NCBI RefSeq assembly: GCF_900114605.1
Contig: NZ_FOTP01000006.1
Location: forward strand, 248,001 to 312,000
Reading direction: 5' to 3'
Source of the DNA: Bradyrhizobium sp. NFR13
GTDB lineage: Bacteria; Pseudomonadota; Alphaproteobacteria; Rhizobiales; Xanthobacteraceae
Length of the DNA: 64,000 nucleotides
Each line of letters starts with the position of its first letter. Position 1 is the first letter of the stretch. Positions 15,568 to 24,164 of this stretch are shown here, in pieces. The translations under genes were made by a program, and so were the position numbers. The notes below the pieces were generated by a model. That model saw only the letters and a program-made list of their open reading frames with translations. It ran no database searches and was not told where the DNA came from.

Positions 15568-17040
15568 TCAGTGGAACCGGCTACCGATCCCAGCGCCCAG
15601 CGATTGGACCGGCCAGAGTACGGCCGGCTCAACCGGCAGCGTTTCCACCGGCGTCTTATCATTGGCGACATGGGCCTGCTGAAGCGCCTCGACGAAATCG
15701 GCGAACCAGTCCTGGATGGTGCCGGCGCGCAGCTTCGCCATCATGGCTTCCCAGCGCATCCGGCGCTCCAGCAACGGCATCGAAAATGCGGTCGCGATGG
15801 TGCGCGCCATGCCGTCCACATCATGCGGATTGACCAGCAGGGCCGTATCGAGCTCGTTGGCGGCACCGGCATATTTCGACAGCACCAGCACACCGGGATC
15901 AACCGGGTTCTGCGCAGCGACATATTCCTTGGCGACCAGATTCATGCCGTCATGCAGCGGCGTCACCAGGCCGACCTGCGCGGTGCGATAGAGGCCAGCG
16001 AGCACGGTCTGGCTGAAGCCCTTGTTGAGATAGCGGATCGGCGTCCAGTCAACTTCGCCGTGACGCCCGTTAATATCGCTCACCAGCTTCGCAAGCTGGT
16101 TCTGCAGATCACCATAGGCCTCGATCGTGCCGCGCGACAGCGTCGCGATCTGCAACAGCGAGACCGAGCGCTTGAGCTGCGGCTGCCGCGTCAGCATGCG
16201 ATCGAATGCATCGAGACGATTGACGAGACCTTTGGAGTAATCGACGCGATCGACGCCGATGGCGAGTTTCTCGCCGTTCAGGCTGCGGCGCAGCCGCGAC
16301 ACATCTGGATGCGACGCCGCCTTGGCGGCATGCGCAGCAAACTTCGCGGGATCGATGCCGATCGGAAATACCGCACAACGCGACACGCCGTAACGCGACA
16401 TCACCACACCACCCGTCGTATCCAGGCCGAGATCGCCATCCACATAAGACAGGAAGTTGTCGCGATCACCTTCGGTCTGGAAGCCGATCAGATCGTAAGC
16501 GAGCATTGCCTCGACCAGTTCGCGATGATGCGGCACGCCGCCAAAAATATCGCGTGCCGGCCACGGCGTATGCAGGAAAAAGCCGAGCGGATGCGTCACG
16601 CCAAGTGCGCGCAATTCTGCGCCGAGCGCAAGGAAATGGTAATCCTGAATCCAGAACGCGGTATCGGGCTTGCGGAACCGCAGCAGCGCGCGCGCGAAGA
16701 ACGAATTCACTTCGCGATACGACTGATAATCATCGTGCGACGTGCAGATCAGGTCGGTACGGGAGTGCAGCGCAGGCCAAAGCGCCGAATTGGCAAAGCC
16801 TTCGTAATAGCCACCGTAATGCGCGGCAGGCAGATCGAGCATTGCCAGCGCACCGGCGCCAAGCGCCTCGATTTCGGCAAACGGTTCCTTTTGCGCGCCG
16901 TCGCGCACGCGGCCGCTGGAACCCACCCAAATCGCGCCAGATTTCTCCACCACGGGCAGCAAGGCTGCTGCCAGACCGCCGGTCATCGGCTCATTCGCCG
17001 AAGCGCGCGATACTCGGTTTGAGACTACGACGAGATTCAC
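15568..17040 (-). CDS. otsA: Trehalose-6-phosphate synthase
   Basis: GT20 glycosyltransferase making trehalose 6-phosphate from UDP-glucose and glucose 6-phosphate, for osmotic and desiccation tolerance. About 490 aa from GTG at 17040, chosen because AGGAGGGG lies at the right distance upstream; a Met codon seven residues earlier sits inside that Shine-Dalgarno. Family landmarks are the N-terminal VVVSNRV, the WIQDYHFLALG segment (the usual V/IQDYHL), GFFLHTPWP, the GVDRVDYSKGL loop and the C-terminal LVNPHDVDGMA. The product is dephosphorylated by OtsB encoded just upstream. An EcfG-type promoter precedes the gene (17064-17095), implying general-stress control apart from the transporter-otsB unit. 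Confidence 0.96.
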   Translation of the reverse strand: MNLVVVSNRVSRASANEPMTGGLAAALLPVVEKSGAIWVGSSGRVRDGAQKEPFAEIEALGAGALAMLDLPAAHYGGYYEGFANSALWPALHSRTDLICTSHDDYQSYREVNSFFARALLRFRKPDTAFWIQDYHFLALGAELRALGVTHPLGFFLHTPWPARDIFGGVPHHRELVEAMLAYDLIGFQTEGDRDNFLSYVDGDLGLDTTGGVVMSRYGVSRCAVFPIGIDPAKFAAHAAKAASHPDVSRLRRSLNGEKLAIGVDRVDYSKGLVNRLDAFDRMLTRQPQLKRSVSLLQIATLSRGTIEAYGDLQNQLAKLVSDINGRHGEVDWTPIRYLNKGFSQTVLAGLYRTAQVGLVTPLHDGMNLVAKEYVAAQNPVDPGVLVLSKYAGAANELDTALLVNPHDVDGMARTIATAFSMPLLERRMRWEAMMAKLRAGTIQDWFADFVEALQQAHVANDKTPVETLPVEPAVLWPVQSLGAGIGSRFH

Positions 17041-17063
17041 AGGGTCCCCTCCTGATTGCACAC

Positions 17064-17095
17064 ATTGATAAACGTCCGTTCATCAATATGGTTCC
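17064..17095 (-). promoter_or_regulatory. EcfG-type promoter of otsA overlapped by an inverted repeat
   Basis: Read on the minus strand, GGAAC (17095-17091) and CGTT (17074-17071) are separated by exactly 16 bp, matching the consensus of the alphaproteobacterial general-stress sigma factor EcfG. Transcription would start about 25 bp before the GTG. An inverted repeat, ATTGATAAACG (17064-17074) and CGTTCATCAAT (17077-17087), with one mismatch, overlaps the -10 region and may be an operator. Confidence 0.7.
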
Positions 17096-17139
17096 TCGTC
17101 ACCATTCGACCCAATTGAAACCAAATTCGGGCATGCGAC

Positions 17140-17169
17140 GATGGAACTCACCTTTCAGTGAGTTCCATC
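17140..17169. repeat. Perfect 12-bp hairpin between otsB and otsA
   Basis: GATGGAACTCAC (17140-17151) and GTGAGTTCCATC (17158-17169) are exact reverse complements with a 6-nt loop. There is no T-tract on the minus strand, so it is not a standard intrinsic terminator. It could stop or slow transcription from otsB into otsA, or protect the otsB message 3' end. Confidence 0.6.
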
Positions 17170-17196
17170 TGCATCGGTATCAAGACATGAGATGAA

Positions 17197-18018
17197 TCAC
17201 TTCGATTTCGCTGCATCGTCGATCAGCAAGCGCGCGAGCCATGCGCGCACATCGCGCGGCTCGTCGAAGTGACCCGACACACCTTGCGCACGGCGACCGA
17301 CGGAGAATGCGAGACCATTCATGCCGGGCATGATCGCAAATACAGATTCGTCGGTGACATCATCGCCGATGAAGATCGGACGGCGCCCGCTGAACGGCTC
17401 ATGCGTCATCAATTCGATCACGCCCGTCGCCTTGGTCACACCAGCCGGCTTGATCTCGCAGACAGCCTTGCCGGGCAGCACTTCGATCGGCGCATTCGGC
17501 AGATCGGCGCGGATCGCGGAAACCGCATCATAGATCGCCTTCTCCGCATGCGGCGCGAGACGGTAATGCAGCGCGAGCGCATAGCCCTTGTCCTCGAGCA
17601 AGATACCCGGACTGAGCTTCGCAATGGCAGCAAGGCGACGCTTCAATTCCTTGTCCATCGGCGGCGCACCTGCCGCAACCGACTCATTCTCTGCCGACAA
17701 TCGCATTTCGGCGCCGTGACCGCCGACTGCCGGGAATTGCATCGGCGCGAAAATCAGATCGATATCGTTGATCGAGCGACCTGAGACCAGCGCCATGGCG
17801 CCATTCGTGCGCTGCAGCAGCTTGCCCATGGACGTCGCCAGATCCGGCGGCACCCAAACCTCACGCGGCGTCGGCGCCAGGTCGAGCAGCGTACCGTCGA
17901 TATCGAGCAGCAGCGCGCATTCGCTAAGCCGCGGCAATTCCGCACCCGGATACAGCACCTCTTCGGAATGCGGCGCGTCGTCGACGGGGATTTCGATAAT
18001 TTTCTGAGGCATGTTCAT
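17197..18018 (-). CDS. otsB: Trehalose-6-phosphate phosphatase
   Basis: HAD-superfamily phosphatase that converts trehalose 6-phosphate to trehalose. 273 aa from ATG 18018, supported by GGAG seven bases upstream; the longer frame to 18087 would run into the preceding transporter gene. Motif I is LLDIDGTLLDLAP (catalytic Asp pair DID), motif II is MALVSGRSIND, and motif IV is FIGDDVTDE, all intact, with the small OtsB cap domain between. It begins four bases after the MFS transporter stop, so transporter and otsB are co-translated, and otsA follows after 156 bp with its own promoter and a hairpin between. Confidence 0.95.
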   Translation of the reverse strand: MNMPQKIIEIPVDDAPHSEEVLYPGAELPRLSECALLLDIDGTLLDLAPTPREVWVPPDLATSMGKLLQRTNGAMALVSGRSINDIDLIFAPMQFPAVGGHGAEMRLSAENESVAAGAPPMDKELKRRLAAIAKLSPGILLEDKGYALALHYRLAPHAEKAIYDAVSAIRADLPNAPIEVLPGKAVCEIKPAGVTKATGVIELMTHEPFSGRRPIFIGDDVTDESVFAIMPGMNGLAFSVGRRAQGVSGHFDEPRDVRAWLARLLIDDAAKSK

Positions 18019-18022
18019 AGGA

Positions 18023-19516
18023 TTACTCCACGACGGCCAGCGGCCGTGCAACTGATTCAAGCGGCTGGCGTTCCGCCGCGATGGCATAGCGCCAGCCGAC
18101 GATCGCAGCCGCGACCATCAGTACGGCGCCAAACAGGTAGCCGGCAAACACGCTGTTGCGCGACCCGGTATCGATCAGCACACCAAACAAAGCCGGTCCG
18201 GCAACGCCGCCGATCCCGGTACCGATCGCGTAGAAGACAGCGATCGCCAATGCGCGAACCTCGATCGGGAACGTCTCACTGACGGTGAGATAGGCCGCAC
18301 TCGCCGCCGGCGACGCAAAGAAGAAGATGATCATCCAGGCGACGGTCTGGGTCTGCGCACTCAATACGTCGATCGAGAACAGATAGCCGGAGATCGCAAG
18401 CAATATGCCCGACATGCCATAGGTGACCGCAATCATCACGCGGCGCCCGAGCGTATCGAACAGCCGGCCGAGCAACAGCGGCCCAAGAAAATTGCCAGCG
18501 GCAAACGGCAGGATATACCAGCCGACATGGCTGGAGGGGATGCCGAAGAAATCCGTCAGTATCAGTGCATAGGTGAAGAAGATCGCGTTGTAGAAAAACG
18601 CCTGCGACGCCATCAGCATGAGACCAACCAGCGACCGCTGGCGGTACAGCACGAACAGCGTCTGCGCGACTTCCTTCAGCGGCGTGTGATCGCGCATGGT
18701 CAGTCTGATCTTCGGCAGTGATCTCAAAGTCGACGGATTGGCTTTCTGCTGCACTGAAGTTTCGATATCGGCCACGATCGCTTCCGCGCGCTGCGGCTGA
18801 CCGTGGATCATCAGCCAGCGCGGACTTTCCGGAATCCACATCCGCATGAACAGCACGATGAGACCCAGAATGGCGCCGGTGAAATATGCGAGCCGCCAGC
18901 CATAGGATTGAGAAATGACAGCAGGATCGAGCAGAACGATGGCGCAGACCGCGCCCATCGCCGCACCGAGCCAGAAACTGCCGTTGATCACCAGATCGGT
19001 CCAGCCACGATAGCGTGCCGGCACCAACTCCTGGATCGTCGAATTGATCGCGGTATATTCCCCGCCAATGCCTGCGCCCGTCAGGAAGCGAAACAAGGCA
19101 TAGCTGGCAAGATTCCAGGACATCGCCGTCGCGGCAGTCGCCATGAGATAAAGCGCAAGCGTAATGAAGAACAGCTTCTTCCGCCCGATGCGATCCGTCA
19201 GCCAGCCGAAGCCCAGCGCGCCAATCACGGCGCCTGCAAGATAGGCGCTGTTGGCAAAGCCGACATCGAGGTTCGAGAACCGCAGCACCGGATCTTCCTT
19301 GAGTGCGCCGGACAGCGCGCCCGCCAGGGTCACCTCAAGACCATCGAGAATCCATGTAATTCCGAGCGCCACGACAACCCGCGTGTGGAAACCGCTCCAG
19401 CGCAGCGCATCCAGGCGTGCGGGAATGTCGGTTTCAATCGTACGATCCGAGCCAGAAGCTGGCGTCCGGCGGGGCACCGGCGAGGCCTCTATCTCCGTGC
19501 TGCTCAGATAAGCCAT
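18023..19516 (-). CDS. MFS transporter linked to trehalose genes
   Basis: Twelve-helix major facilitator protein, 497 aa from ATG 19516 (AGGAG about 9 bp upstream; residues before it in the longer frame look untranslated). The loop 2-3 motif GWLTDRIGRKKLF and the RFLTGAGIGGEYTAINSTIQELVPARYRG region, with PESPRWLM after helix 6, place it in the sugar or metabolite:proton symporter group. The substrate is unknown. Being in the same message as otsB suggests a link to trehalose metabolism or osmoprotection, for example uptake of a compatible solute or carbon source, but transporters of this group also carry aromatic acids and other organic acids. Confidence 0.85.
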   Translation of the reverse strand: MAYLSSTEIEASPVPRRTPASGSDRTIETDIPARLDALRWSGFHTRVVVALGITWILDGLEVTLAGALSGALKEDPVLRFSNLDVGFANSAYLAGAVIGALGFGWLTDRIGRKKLFFITLALYLMATAATAMSWNLASYALFRFLTGAGIGGEYTAINSTIQELVPARYRGWTDLVINGSFWLGAAMGAVCAIVLLDPAVISQSYGWRLAYFTGAILGLIVLFMRMWIPESPRWLMIHGQPQRAEAIVADIETSVQQKANPSTLRSLPKIRLTMRDHTPLKEVAQTLFVLYRQRSLVGLMLMASQAFFYNAIFFTYALILTDFFGIPSSHVGWYILPFAAGNFLGPLLLGRLFDTLGRRVMIAVTYGMSGILLAISGYLFSIDVLSAQTQTVAWMIIFFFASPAASAAYLTVSETFPIEVRALAIAVFYAIGTGIGGVAGPALFGVLIDTGSRNSVFAGYLFGAVLMVAAAIVGWRYAIAAERQPLESVARPLAVVE

Positions 19517-19642
19517 GCCGCCTTGCTCCTGAGCATTTGCTCGCACCCCCACGGACAAGCGGAAATCGATATCAACGCAAAACGCCCGGAACCTTGCGGT
19601 GACGGGTGATTCAGCGCCAAAGGGTTACGTTCTCCGTGAAGC

Positions 19643-19667
19643 AACCCACGAAGAACGCGTTGGTTCC
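19643..19667 (-). promoter_or_regulatory. Near-consensus EcfG-type promoter of the MFS-otsB unit
   Basis: On the minus strand GGAAC (19667-19663) and GGTT (19646-19643) are separated by 16 bp, one mismatch from GGAAC-N16-CGTT. It would give an untranslated leader of roughly 115 nt before the transporter. The perfect match upstream of otsA makes co-regulation plausible. Confidence 0.45.
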
Positions 19668-19690
19668 CATTTTATGCGGGGAATTGGGAC

Positions 19691-20431
19691 CTAGAGCGAA
19701 ACGGCGTAATGCTCGTATTCGCCGCGCACCAGCTCAATATGGGCGCGCATGGCCGCCGCGGCGCCATTGCGATCGCCGCGCATGATGGCGACGACGACGC
19801 GGTCGTGCTCGGCCTGTGACTTGGCGAGACGGCCGAGATTGCGGAACTGGGCGCGCCGGAACGGTTGTACACGGACCCGGGTCGCGAGCGTGATCTCCGC
19901 GATATATTCGTTCTGGGAGCCCGTATAGATCGCGTTGTGAAAACGCTCGTTCACCTCGTGGAAGCGATCCGGATTGCCGTCATAGCTCAGCACCCGCAGC
20001 TCTTCGTGAATGGCCTCTAACCCGTGACGTTGCACGGCCGGCATGCGTTCGGCCGCGAGGCCTGCACACAGCGCTTCGAGCTCCGCCATAGCCTCGAACA
20101 TCCCGGTGAGACGATCGACCGATGGCTGCGCCACGACGGCACCGCGATGCGCGCGCGAGTCGACGAGCCCACTCGCCGTGAGCTGACGCAGTGCTTCACG
20201 AACGGGCGTACGCGAGACATTGAAACGTTGTGCCAGATCGGTTTCGTCAAGCGGGGTGCCGGGTGCCAGTACACCACGCACGATCTCGTCGGCCAGCTGC
20301 AGTCGGAGTTCTTCGGCGCGCGTCAGCTTGCCGGTGGTCGTCCCAGCGCGGTCAACCCGGCTGACCGGCCCGGTGATGCCCGCCTTGCGGCGCGGCTTCC
20401 CCGGCTGGACCAGCATGTCGTCGAAACTCAT
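19691..20431 (-). CDS. GntR/FadR-family transcriptional regulator
   Basis: A 246-aa regulator. The N-terminal winged helix (LQLADEIVRGVLAPGTPLDETDLAQRFNVSRTPVREALRQL) is the classic GntR pattern, followed by a GLV...GAVVAQPS wing; the C-terminal helical FCD ligand-binding domain carries the expected metal-site histidines (FHEVNERFHNAIY; AEHDRVVVAIMRGD). The start ATG 20431 overlaps the stop of the AtzH-like gene by four bases, so it is the last gene of the ABC-transporter/AtzGEH operon and most likely regulates it in response to the imported amide or a breakdown product. The longer frame to 20509 is not used. Confidence 0.92.
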   Translation of the reverse strand: MSFDDMLVQPGKPRRKAGITGPVSRVDRAGTTTGKLTRAEELRLQLADEIVRGVLAPGTPLDETDLAQRFNVSRTPVREALRQLTASGLVDSRAHRGAVVAQPSVDRLTGMFEAMAELEALCAGLAAERMPAVQRHGLEAIHEELRVLSYDGNPDRFHEVNERFHNAIYTGSQNEYIAEITLATRVRVQPFRRAQFRNLGRLAKSQAEHDRVVVAIMRGDRNGAAAAMRAHIELVRGEYEHYAVSL

Positions 20432-20826
20432 CCCTTGGCGCCCTGCGGTTCGTCGATCAGGCTGACAGACGCCGCCACGATTCGCCAGCCTTCCGGAAAG
20501 CGGATCCACGTCTGCATCTGCCGACCGACCTTACCCGGAGCCGTGTCGCGATAAAATAGCGTCGAGGCGACCGCAGTGTCGCGGCCATAGGAGGAGATCA
20601 CCGTGCGTGCGGTGCGGCGCATCAGACCGACCGGCGAGCGTGCACCGCGAAAGGCCTGGATCTCGTCATAGCCGTAGAGGTTTTCACCCATCCCGTAACG
20701 GATCGTCCGCGGATCGTTGCGAAACAGCTCACCGAGCACCGCCGTGTCATTGGTCGTCAGCGCTTTTTCATAACGTGCGAAAGCTGCGCCCACTTCGGCG
20801 ATGACGTCCGGCAGATCAATTTCCAT
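20428..20826 (-). CDS. atzH: AtzH/HpxZ-like protein (DUF3225)
   Basis: A 132-aa SnoaL-like cone-fold protein: RYEKALTTNDTAVLGELF, the YGYDEIQAFRG segment, ISSYGRDTAVASTLF and a QMQTWIRFPEGWRIVAASVSL end are the standard DUF3225 blocks. Family members accompany AtzE-type amidases in cyanurate/biuret degradation (AtzH) or oxalurate catabolism (HpxZ). The start ATG 20826 is one base after the amidase stop; the longer frame to 20970 would run inside the amidase gene. It is translationally coupled to atzE before it and the GntR gene after it. The reaction assigned here depends on the substrate of the pathway, which is not known. Confidence 0.9.
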   Translation of the reverse strand: MEIDLPDVIAEVGAAFARYEKALTTNDTAVLGELFRNDPRTIRYGMGENLYGYDEIQAFRGARSPVGLMRRTARTVISSYGRDTAVASTLFYRDTAPGKVGRQMQTWIRFPEGWRIVAASVSLIDEPQGAKG

Positions 20827-20827
20827 A

Positions 20828-22243
20828 TCAGAACCCTTTTGCGCGCGGCGCGGCAACGGTGCCGGCCCGCTCCAAAGCATAGGCGACGCGCAGCGCGATG
20901 TCTTCCCGCCACGGCGCTGCGATGATCTGCACACCGATCGGCATCGGATCGAGCGGCACCGGGACGGCAACCACGGGCAGGCCGATGAAGGAGATTGGCT
21001 GGGTGTGGATGCCGATATTGGCGCGGACCGGCAGTTCGACGCCGTCGAGCACGAACGTCGCCTGCCCCAGTTTCGGCGCGATGCACGGCGTCGCCGGCGC
21101 GATGATCACGTCGACATCCCCAAACAATTCGAGCACCTTAGCGCGATACCAGCGACGGAATTTCTGCGCACGGTCGACCAGCGGTGCCGGCACCATGGCG
21201 CCGGCCAACAACCGGTCACGCACCGCCGGATCGAAATCATTGGGACGCGTGCGCAAGCGATCCAGATGCAGTGACGCACCTTCGACGGTCGAGATGACGT
21301 AGGCGGCCGAGCGGGCGCGGGCGACTTCGGGCAGCTCGATGTCGCGTGTGACGCCGAGCGCCTTCGTGACACGCGCGACTGCCTCCTGGGCCTCCGGAAA
21401 CAGGTTCTTGCGGAAGTATCCGCCGGCAGCGGCGATACGGAGACCGCCAATATCCTGTCCAATCAGCGCCGTCACCGGCTCGACGGCGCGCGTCGAACAT
21501 GCAGCGTCCTCGGCATCGGGCCCCTGCATGGCGTCATAGGACAGCGCGAGATCCTCCACCGACCGTGCGAAGGGGCCAAGGTGATCGAAGCTCGCGACAA
21601 AGGGAAACGAGCGCGCCCGCGACAGCCGGCCATAGGTCGGTTTCAGGCCGAAGATGCCGCAGAATGACGACGGCACGCGGATCGAGCCATTGGTGTCCGA
21701 ACCCAGGGCAATCGGCACGAGACTGCCGCCGACTGCGCCGCCGGAACCGCCCGATGAGCCGCCGGTCATCCGGGTCGTGTCATGCGGATTCCGCGACGGC
21801 CCGTCGTGAATGTTCTCGCCCGTAAAATCATAGGCGTATTCGCCCATGTTGAGCGCACCGACCAAGACGGCGCCGGCCGCCTCCATGCGTTCGACCAGCG
21901 TCGCATCGCGGGTCGAAGCCGGGCGATCGCGATTGATCTTCGATCCGGCGCGGGTCGGCAGGCCGGTGACATCGAACAGGTTCTTTACGGCGAACGGCAC
22001 ACCGGCGAGCGGGCCAACACTTTGACCGGCGGCAATCGCGGCATCCAGCGCCTTCGCCGTGGCCCGGGCGCGATCGGCGGTGACGTCGGTGAAAGCGTTC
22101 AGCACCGGATTGTGCTGTGCGATGCGCGCCAGCGCTGCTTCAGTGACGGCGAGAGCCGAGATTTTCTTCGTGGCAACCGCCTGCGCGATTTCGGAGGCCG
22201 GGCGCCAATCGCCTTCGGGGGTGATAACGGGATCAAGCTGCAT
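20828..22243 (-). CDS. atzE: AtzE-like amidase (amidase signature family)
   Basis: Amidase-signature hydrolase, 471 aa, most like AtzE, the 1-carboxybiuret hydrolase subunit. The Ser-cisSer-Lys triad is visible: K87 in VPFAVKNLFD, S163 in TGGSSGGSGG and S187 in GSDTNGSIRVP (the DTNGS variant is typical of AtzE-like enzymes). The start ATG 22243 lies inside the end of the preceding small gene (11-bp overlap), where the GatC/AtzG-type partner is encoded. Together with the AtzG and AtzH-like proteins it should hydrolyse a small amide or ureide supplied by the adjacent ABC importer. Allantoin or oxalurate-type substrates are also possible. Confidence 0.92.
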   Translation of the reverse strand: MQLDPVITPEGDWRPASEIAQAVATKKISALAVTEAALARIAQHNPVLNAFTDVTADRARATAKALDAAIAAGQSVGPLAGVPFAVKNLFDVTGLPTRAGSKINRDRPASTRDATLVERMEAAGAVLVGALNMGEYAYDFTGENIHDGPSRNPHDTTRMTGGSSGGSGGAVGGSLVPIALGSDTNGSIRVPSSFCGIFGLKPTYGRLSRARSFPFVASFDHLGPFARSVEDLALSYDAMQGPDAEDAACSTRAVEPVTALIGQDIGGLRIAAAGGYFRKNLFPEAQEAVARVTKALGVTRDIELPEVARARSAAYVISTVEGASLHLDRLRTRPNDFDPAVRDRLLAGAMVPAPLVDRAQKFRRWYRAKVLELFGDVDVIIAPATPCIAPKLGQATFVLDGVELPVRANIGIHTQPISFIGLPVVAVPVPLDPMPIGVQIIAAPWREDIALRVAYALERAGTVAAPRAKGF

Positions 22244-22412
22244 AGATGCTCGCCGGTTCGATTTCATCGGGCAGCGAAAATTCGTCGACCATTTTAGCCA
22301 TCTTCAGCGTCACCGCGAGATTGGCACGGACGGACGGCTTCCACGCATCTTCGATCGGCAGTCCCAACGCCCCGGCGACGGCGTCGATATAGTCATCAAG
22401 CGGTTCGGCCAC
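22233..22412 (-). CDS. atzG: AtzG-like small amidase subunit (DUF4089)
   Basis: A 59-aa protein too short for standard ORF cut-offs: GTG at 22412 (AGAGAGGGACC immediately upstream) to TGA 22233-22235. The sequence runs EPLDDYIDAVAGALGLPIED, then WKPSVRANLAVTLKMAKMVD and EFSLPDEIEPASIY, which is the DUF4089/AtzG pattern, a GatC-like wrap-around peptide that stabilises AtzE. It ends with an 11-bp overlap into the amidase gene and begins 23 bp after the ABC ATPase stop, so the whole cluster is a single unit. Confidence 0.88.
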   Translation of the reverse strand: MAEPLDDYIDAVAGALGLPIEDAWKPSVRANLAVTLKMAKMVDEFSLPDEIEPASIYAA

Positions 22413-22435
22413 GGTCCCTCTCTTACTCGTCCGTA

Positions 22436-24154
22436 TCAGTGAACCGGCAGCGGCGGATGCGGGATCGCCGACAGCAGTTCCTTCGTATAGCTATCCTGCG
22501 GCGCATCCAGCACAGTCTCTGTCAGGCCCTGCTCGACGATCCGCCCCGTGCGCATCACGATGACACGATCGCACAGCAAACGCACCACATTCAAATCATG
22601 CGACACGAACAAATAGCTCATCCCCATCGACTGTTTCAGGTCCTGCAACAGGTTCAGCACCACCGCCTGTACTGACACGTCGAGCGCCGCGGTCGGCTCA
22701 TCTAGGATGATCAGTTTCGGCTGCAGCGCGATGGCCCGCGCAATGCCGACGCGCGCCTTCTGGCCGCCGGACATCTGGTGCGGAAAACGATCGAGCAATT
22801 CGAGCGGCAAGCCAACCTGCCGCGCGAGGTCCTCGCATTTTGCACGCAGTGCATCGCTGCCCTTGATATCGCCAAGCTGCATGATCGGATCGGCAATGGC
22901 CCGTGCGGCCGTGAAGCGGGGGTTGAGGCTGTCGGTGGGATCCTGGAACACCATCTGGATACTTTTGCGCAGCGGCAACCGCGCAAAGGAGTTCGGCGCA
23001 ATCTCGCCGATCTCGTCGCCATCGAACGAGATACGGCCCGACGTCTTGTCGATCAGCCGCATCACCATCATCGACGTCGTGGACTTGCCGCAGCCGGATT
23101 CGCCGACAAGGCCGACGCTTTCGCCATGACCGACCGTGAAACTGATGCCGTCGACTGCGCGGAATTTATCGGGCTCGGTCGGCGGCTTGCGCGAGAACAG
23201 TTTTGCGAGTGAGGCCGTCGCGCCCTGGCGGGCATATTCCTTGACGAGATTCTCCACCACCAGCAGCGGCTTTGCGGCCACGTCAGTACTGACGCTATCT
23301 GCGACCGGCTGCACCGGCATCGCCGCGCGTTCCTCGGCCGGCAGCAGATCGCGCAGCGAGACGCCGAGCCGCGGCGTGGCCTGCATCAGTTTCTTGGTAT
23401 AGGCGTGTTTCGGATTAGCGAAGATATCGGCCGACAGTGCCGTCTCCACCACCCTGCCCTTTTCCATCACTACCACGCGGTCGCAATAGGCAGCGGCGAG
23501 GCCAAGATCATGGGTGATCAGGATCGTCGACATGCCGCGGCTCCTGGTGAGCTCGACGACGAGATCCATCACGGCCTTCTGCGTCGTGACGTCGAGCCCT
23601 GTGGTCGGCTCATCGGCGATCAGGAGCTGCGGATTGCAGGCCAGCGCCAGTGCGATCACCACACGCTGGCACATGCCGCCGGACAGTTCGAACGGATAGG
23701 CGTGATAGCGCTCGCGCGGGCGCGCGATCTTGACCTGCTCCAGCGCCTCGATGGCTTTTTCAGCGCGATCGGCGCTGCCGGCCTGCGCATGCTGGCGCAA
23801 CACATCCTCGATCTGGTCGCCGACCTTGCGGATCGGATTCAGCGCCGCCCGCGGGTTCTGGAAGATCATCGAGATCTCGCGGCCGCGCAGGTCGCGCATC
23901 TGGTTCTCGGTCGCCGCCTTCACATCGACGCCGGAGAACATCACCGAGCCTTCGGCGATCTTGCCGGCGCGGTCGAGAATGCGCATCACCGCATAGGACG
24001 TGACCGACTTGCCCGAGCCGGACTCGCCGACGATGCCCAGAGTTTCGCCCTTGGCGACGGAGATATTGACGTGCTGCACCGCCTTGACGATGCCACGTCG
24101 TGTGGCGAATTCGACGGTGAGATCGCTGACGTCGAGAAGCGGTTGAGCGGTCAT
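22436..24154 (-). CDS. Dipeptide/oligopeptide-type ABC transporter, fused double ATPase
   Basis: About 572 aa carrying two complete ABC ATPase domains, equivalent to DppD and DppF fused (the GsiA/YejF arrangement). Domain 1: Walker A GESGSGKS, signature LSGGMCQR, Walker B LLIADEPTTGLD. Domain 2: GESGCGKS, MSGGQKAR, LIILDEPTAALD. The first domain ends with the Opp/Dpp-type tail (YTKKLMQATPRLG). ATG 24154 is chosen: it lies 10 bp after the dppC-like stop with GAGGG in front, whereas the longer frame overlaps that gene. It powers import of the ligand bound by the SBP at 26116-27735. Confidence 0.95.
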   Translation of the reverse strand: MTAQPLLDVSDLTVEFATRRGIVKAVQHVNISVAKGETLGIVGESGSGKSVTSYAVMRILDRAGKIAEGSVMFSGVDVKAATENQMRDLRGREISMIFQNPRAALNPIRKVGDQIEDVLRQHAQAGSADRAEKAIEALEQVKIARPRERYHAYPFELSGGMCQRVVIALALACNPQLLIADEPTTGLDVTTQKAVMDLVVELTRSRGMSTILITHDLGLAAAYCDRVVVMEKGRVVETALSADIFANPKHAYTKKLMQATPRLGVSLRDLLPAEERAAMPVQPVADSVSTDVAAKPLLVVENLVKEYARQGATASLAKLFSRKPPTEPDKFRAVDGISFTVGHGESVGLVGESGCGKSTTSMMVMRLIDKTSGRISFDGDEIGEIAPNSFARLPLRKSIQMVFQDPTDSLNPRFTAARAIADPIMQLGDIKGSDALRAKCEDLARQVGLPLELLDRFPHQMSGGQKARVGIARAIALQPKLIILDEPTAALDVSVQAVVLNLLQDLKQSMGMSYLFVSHDLNVVRLLCDRVIVMRTGRIVEQGLTETVLDAPQDSYTKELLSAIPHPPLPVH

Positions 24155-24164
24155 GCTTGGGCCC

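Noticed and set aside
15247-17022. 591-codon plus-strand open frame opposite otsA
   Set aside because: It runs through the tRNA gene and antisense to a clear GT20 enzyme; the composition (Arg/His/Gln-rich) is that of a high-GC shadow frame.
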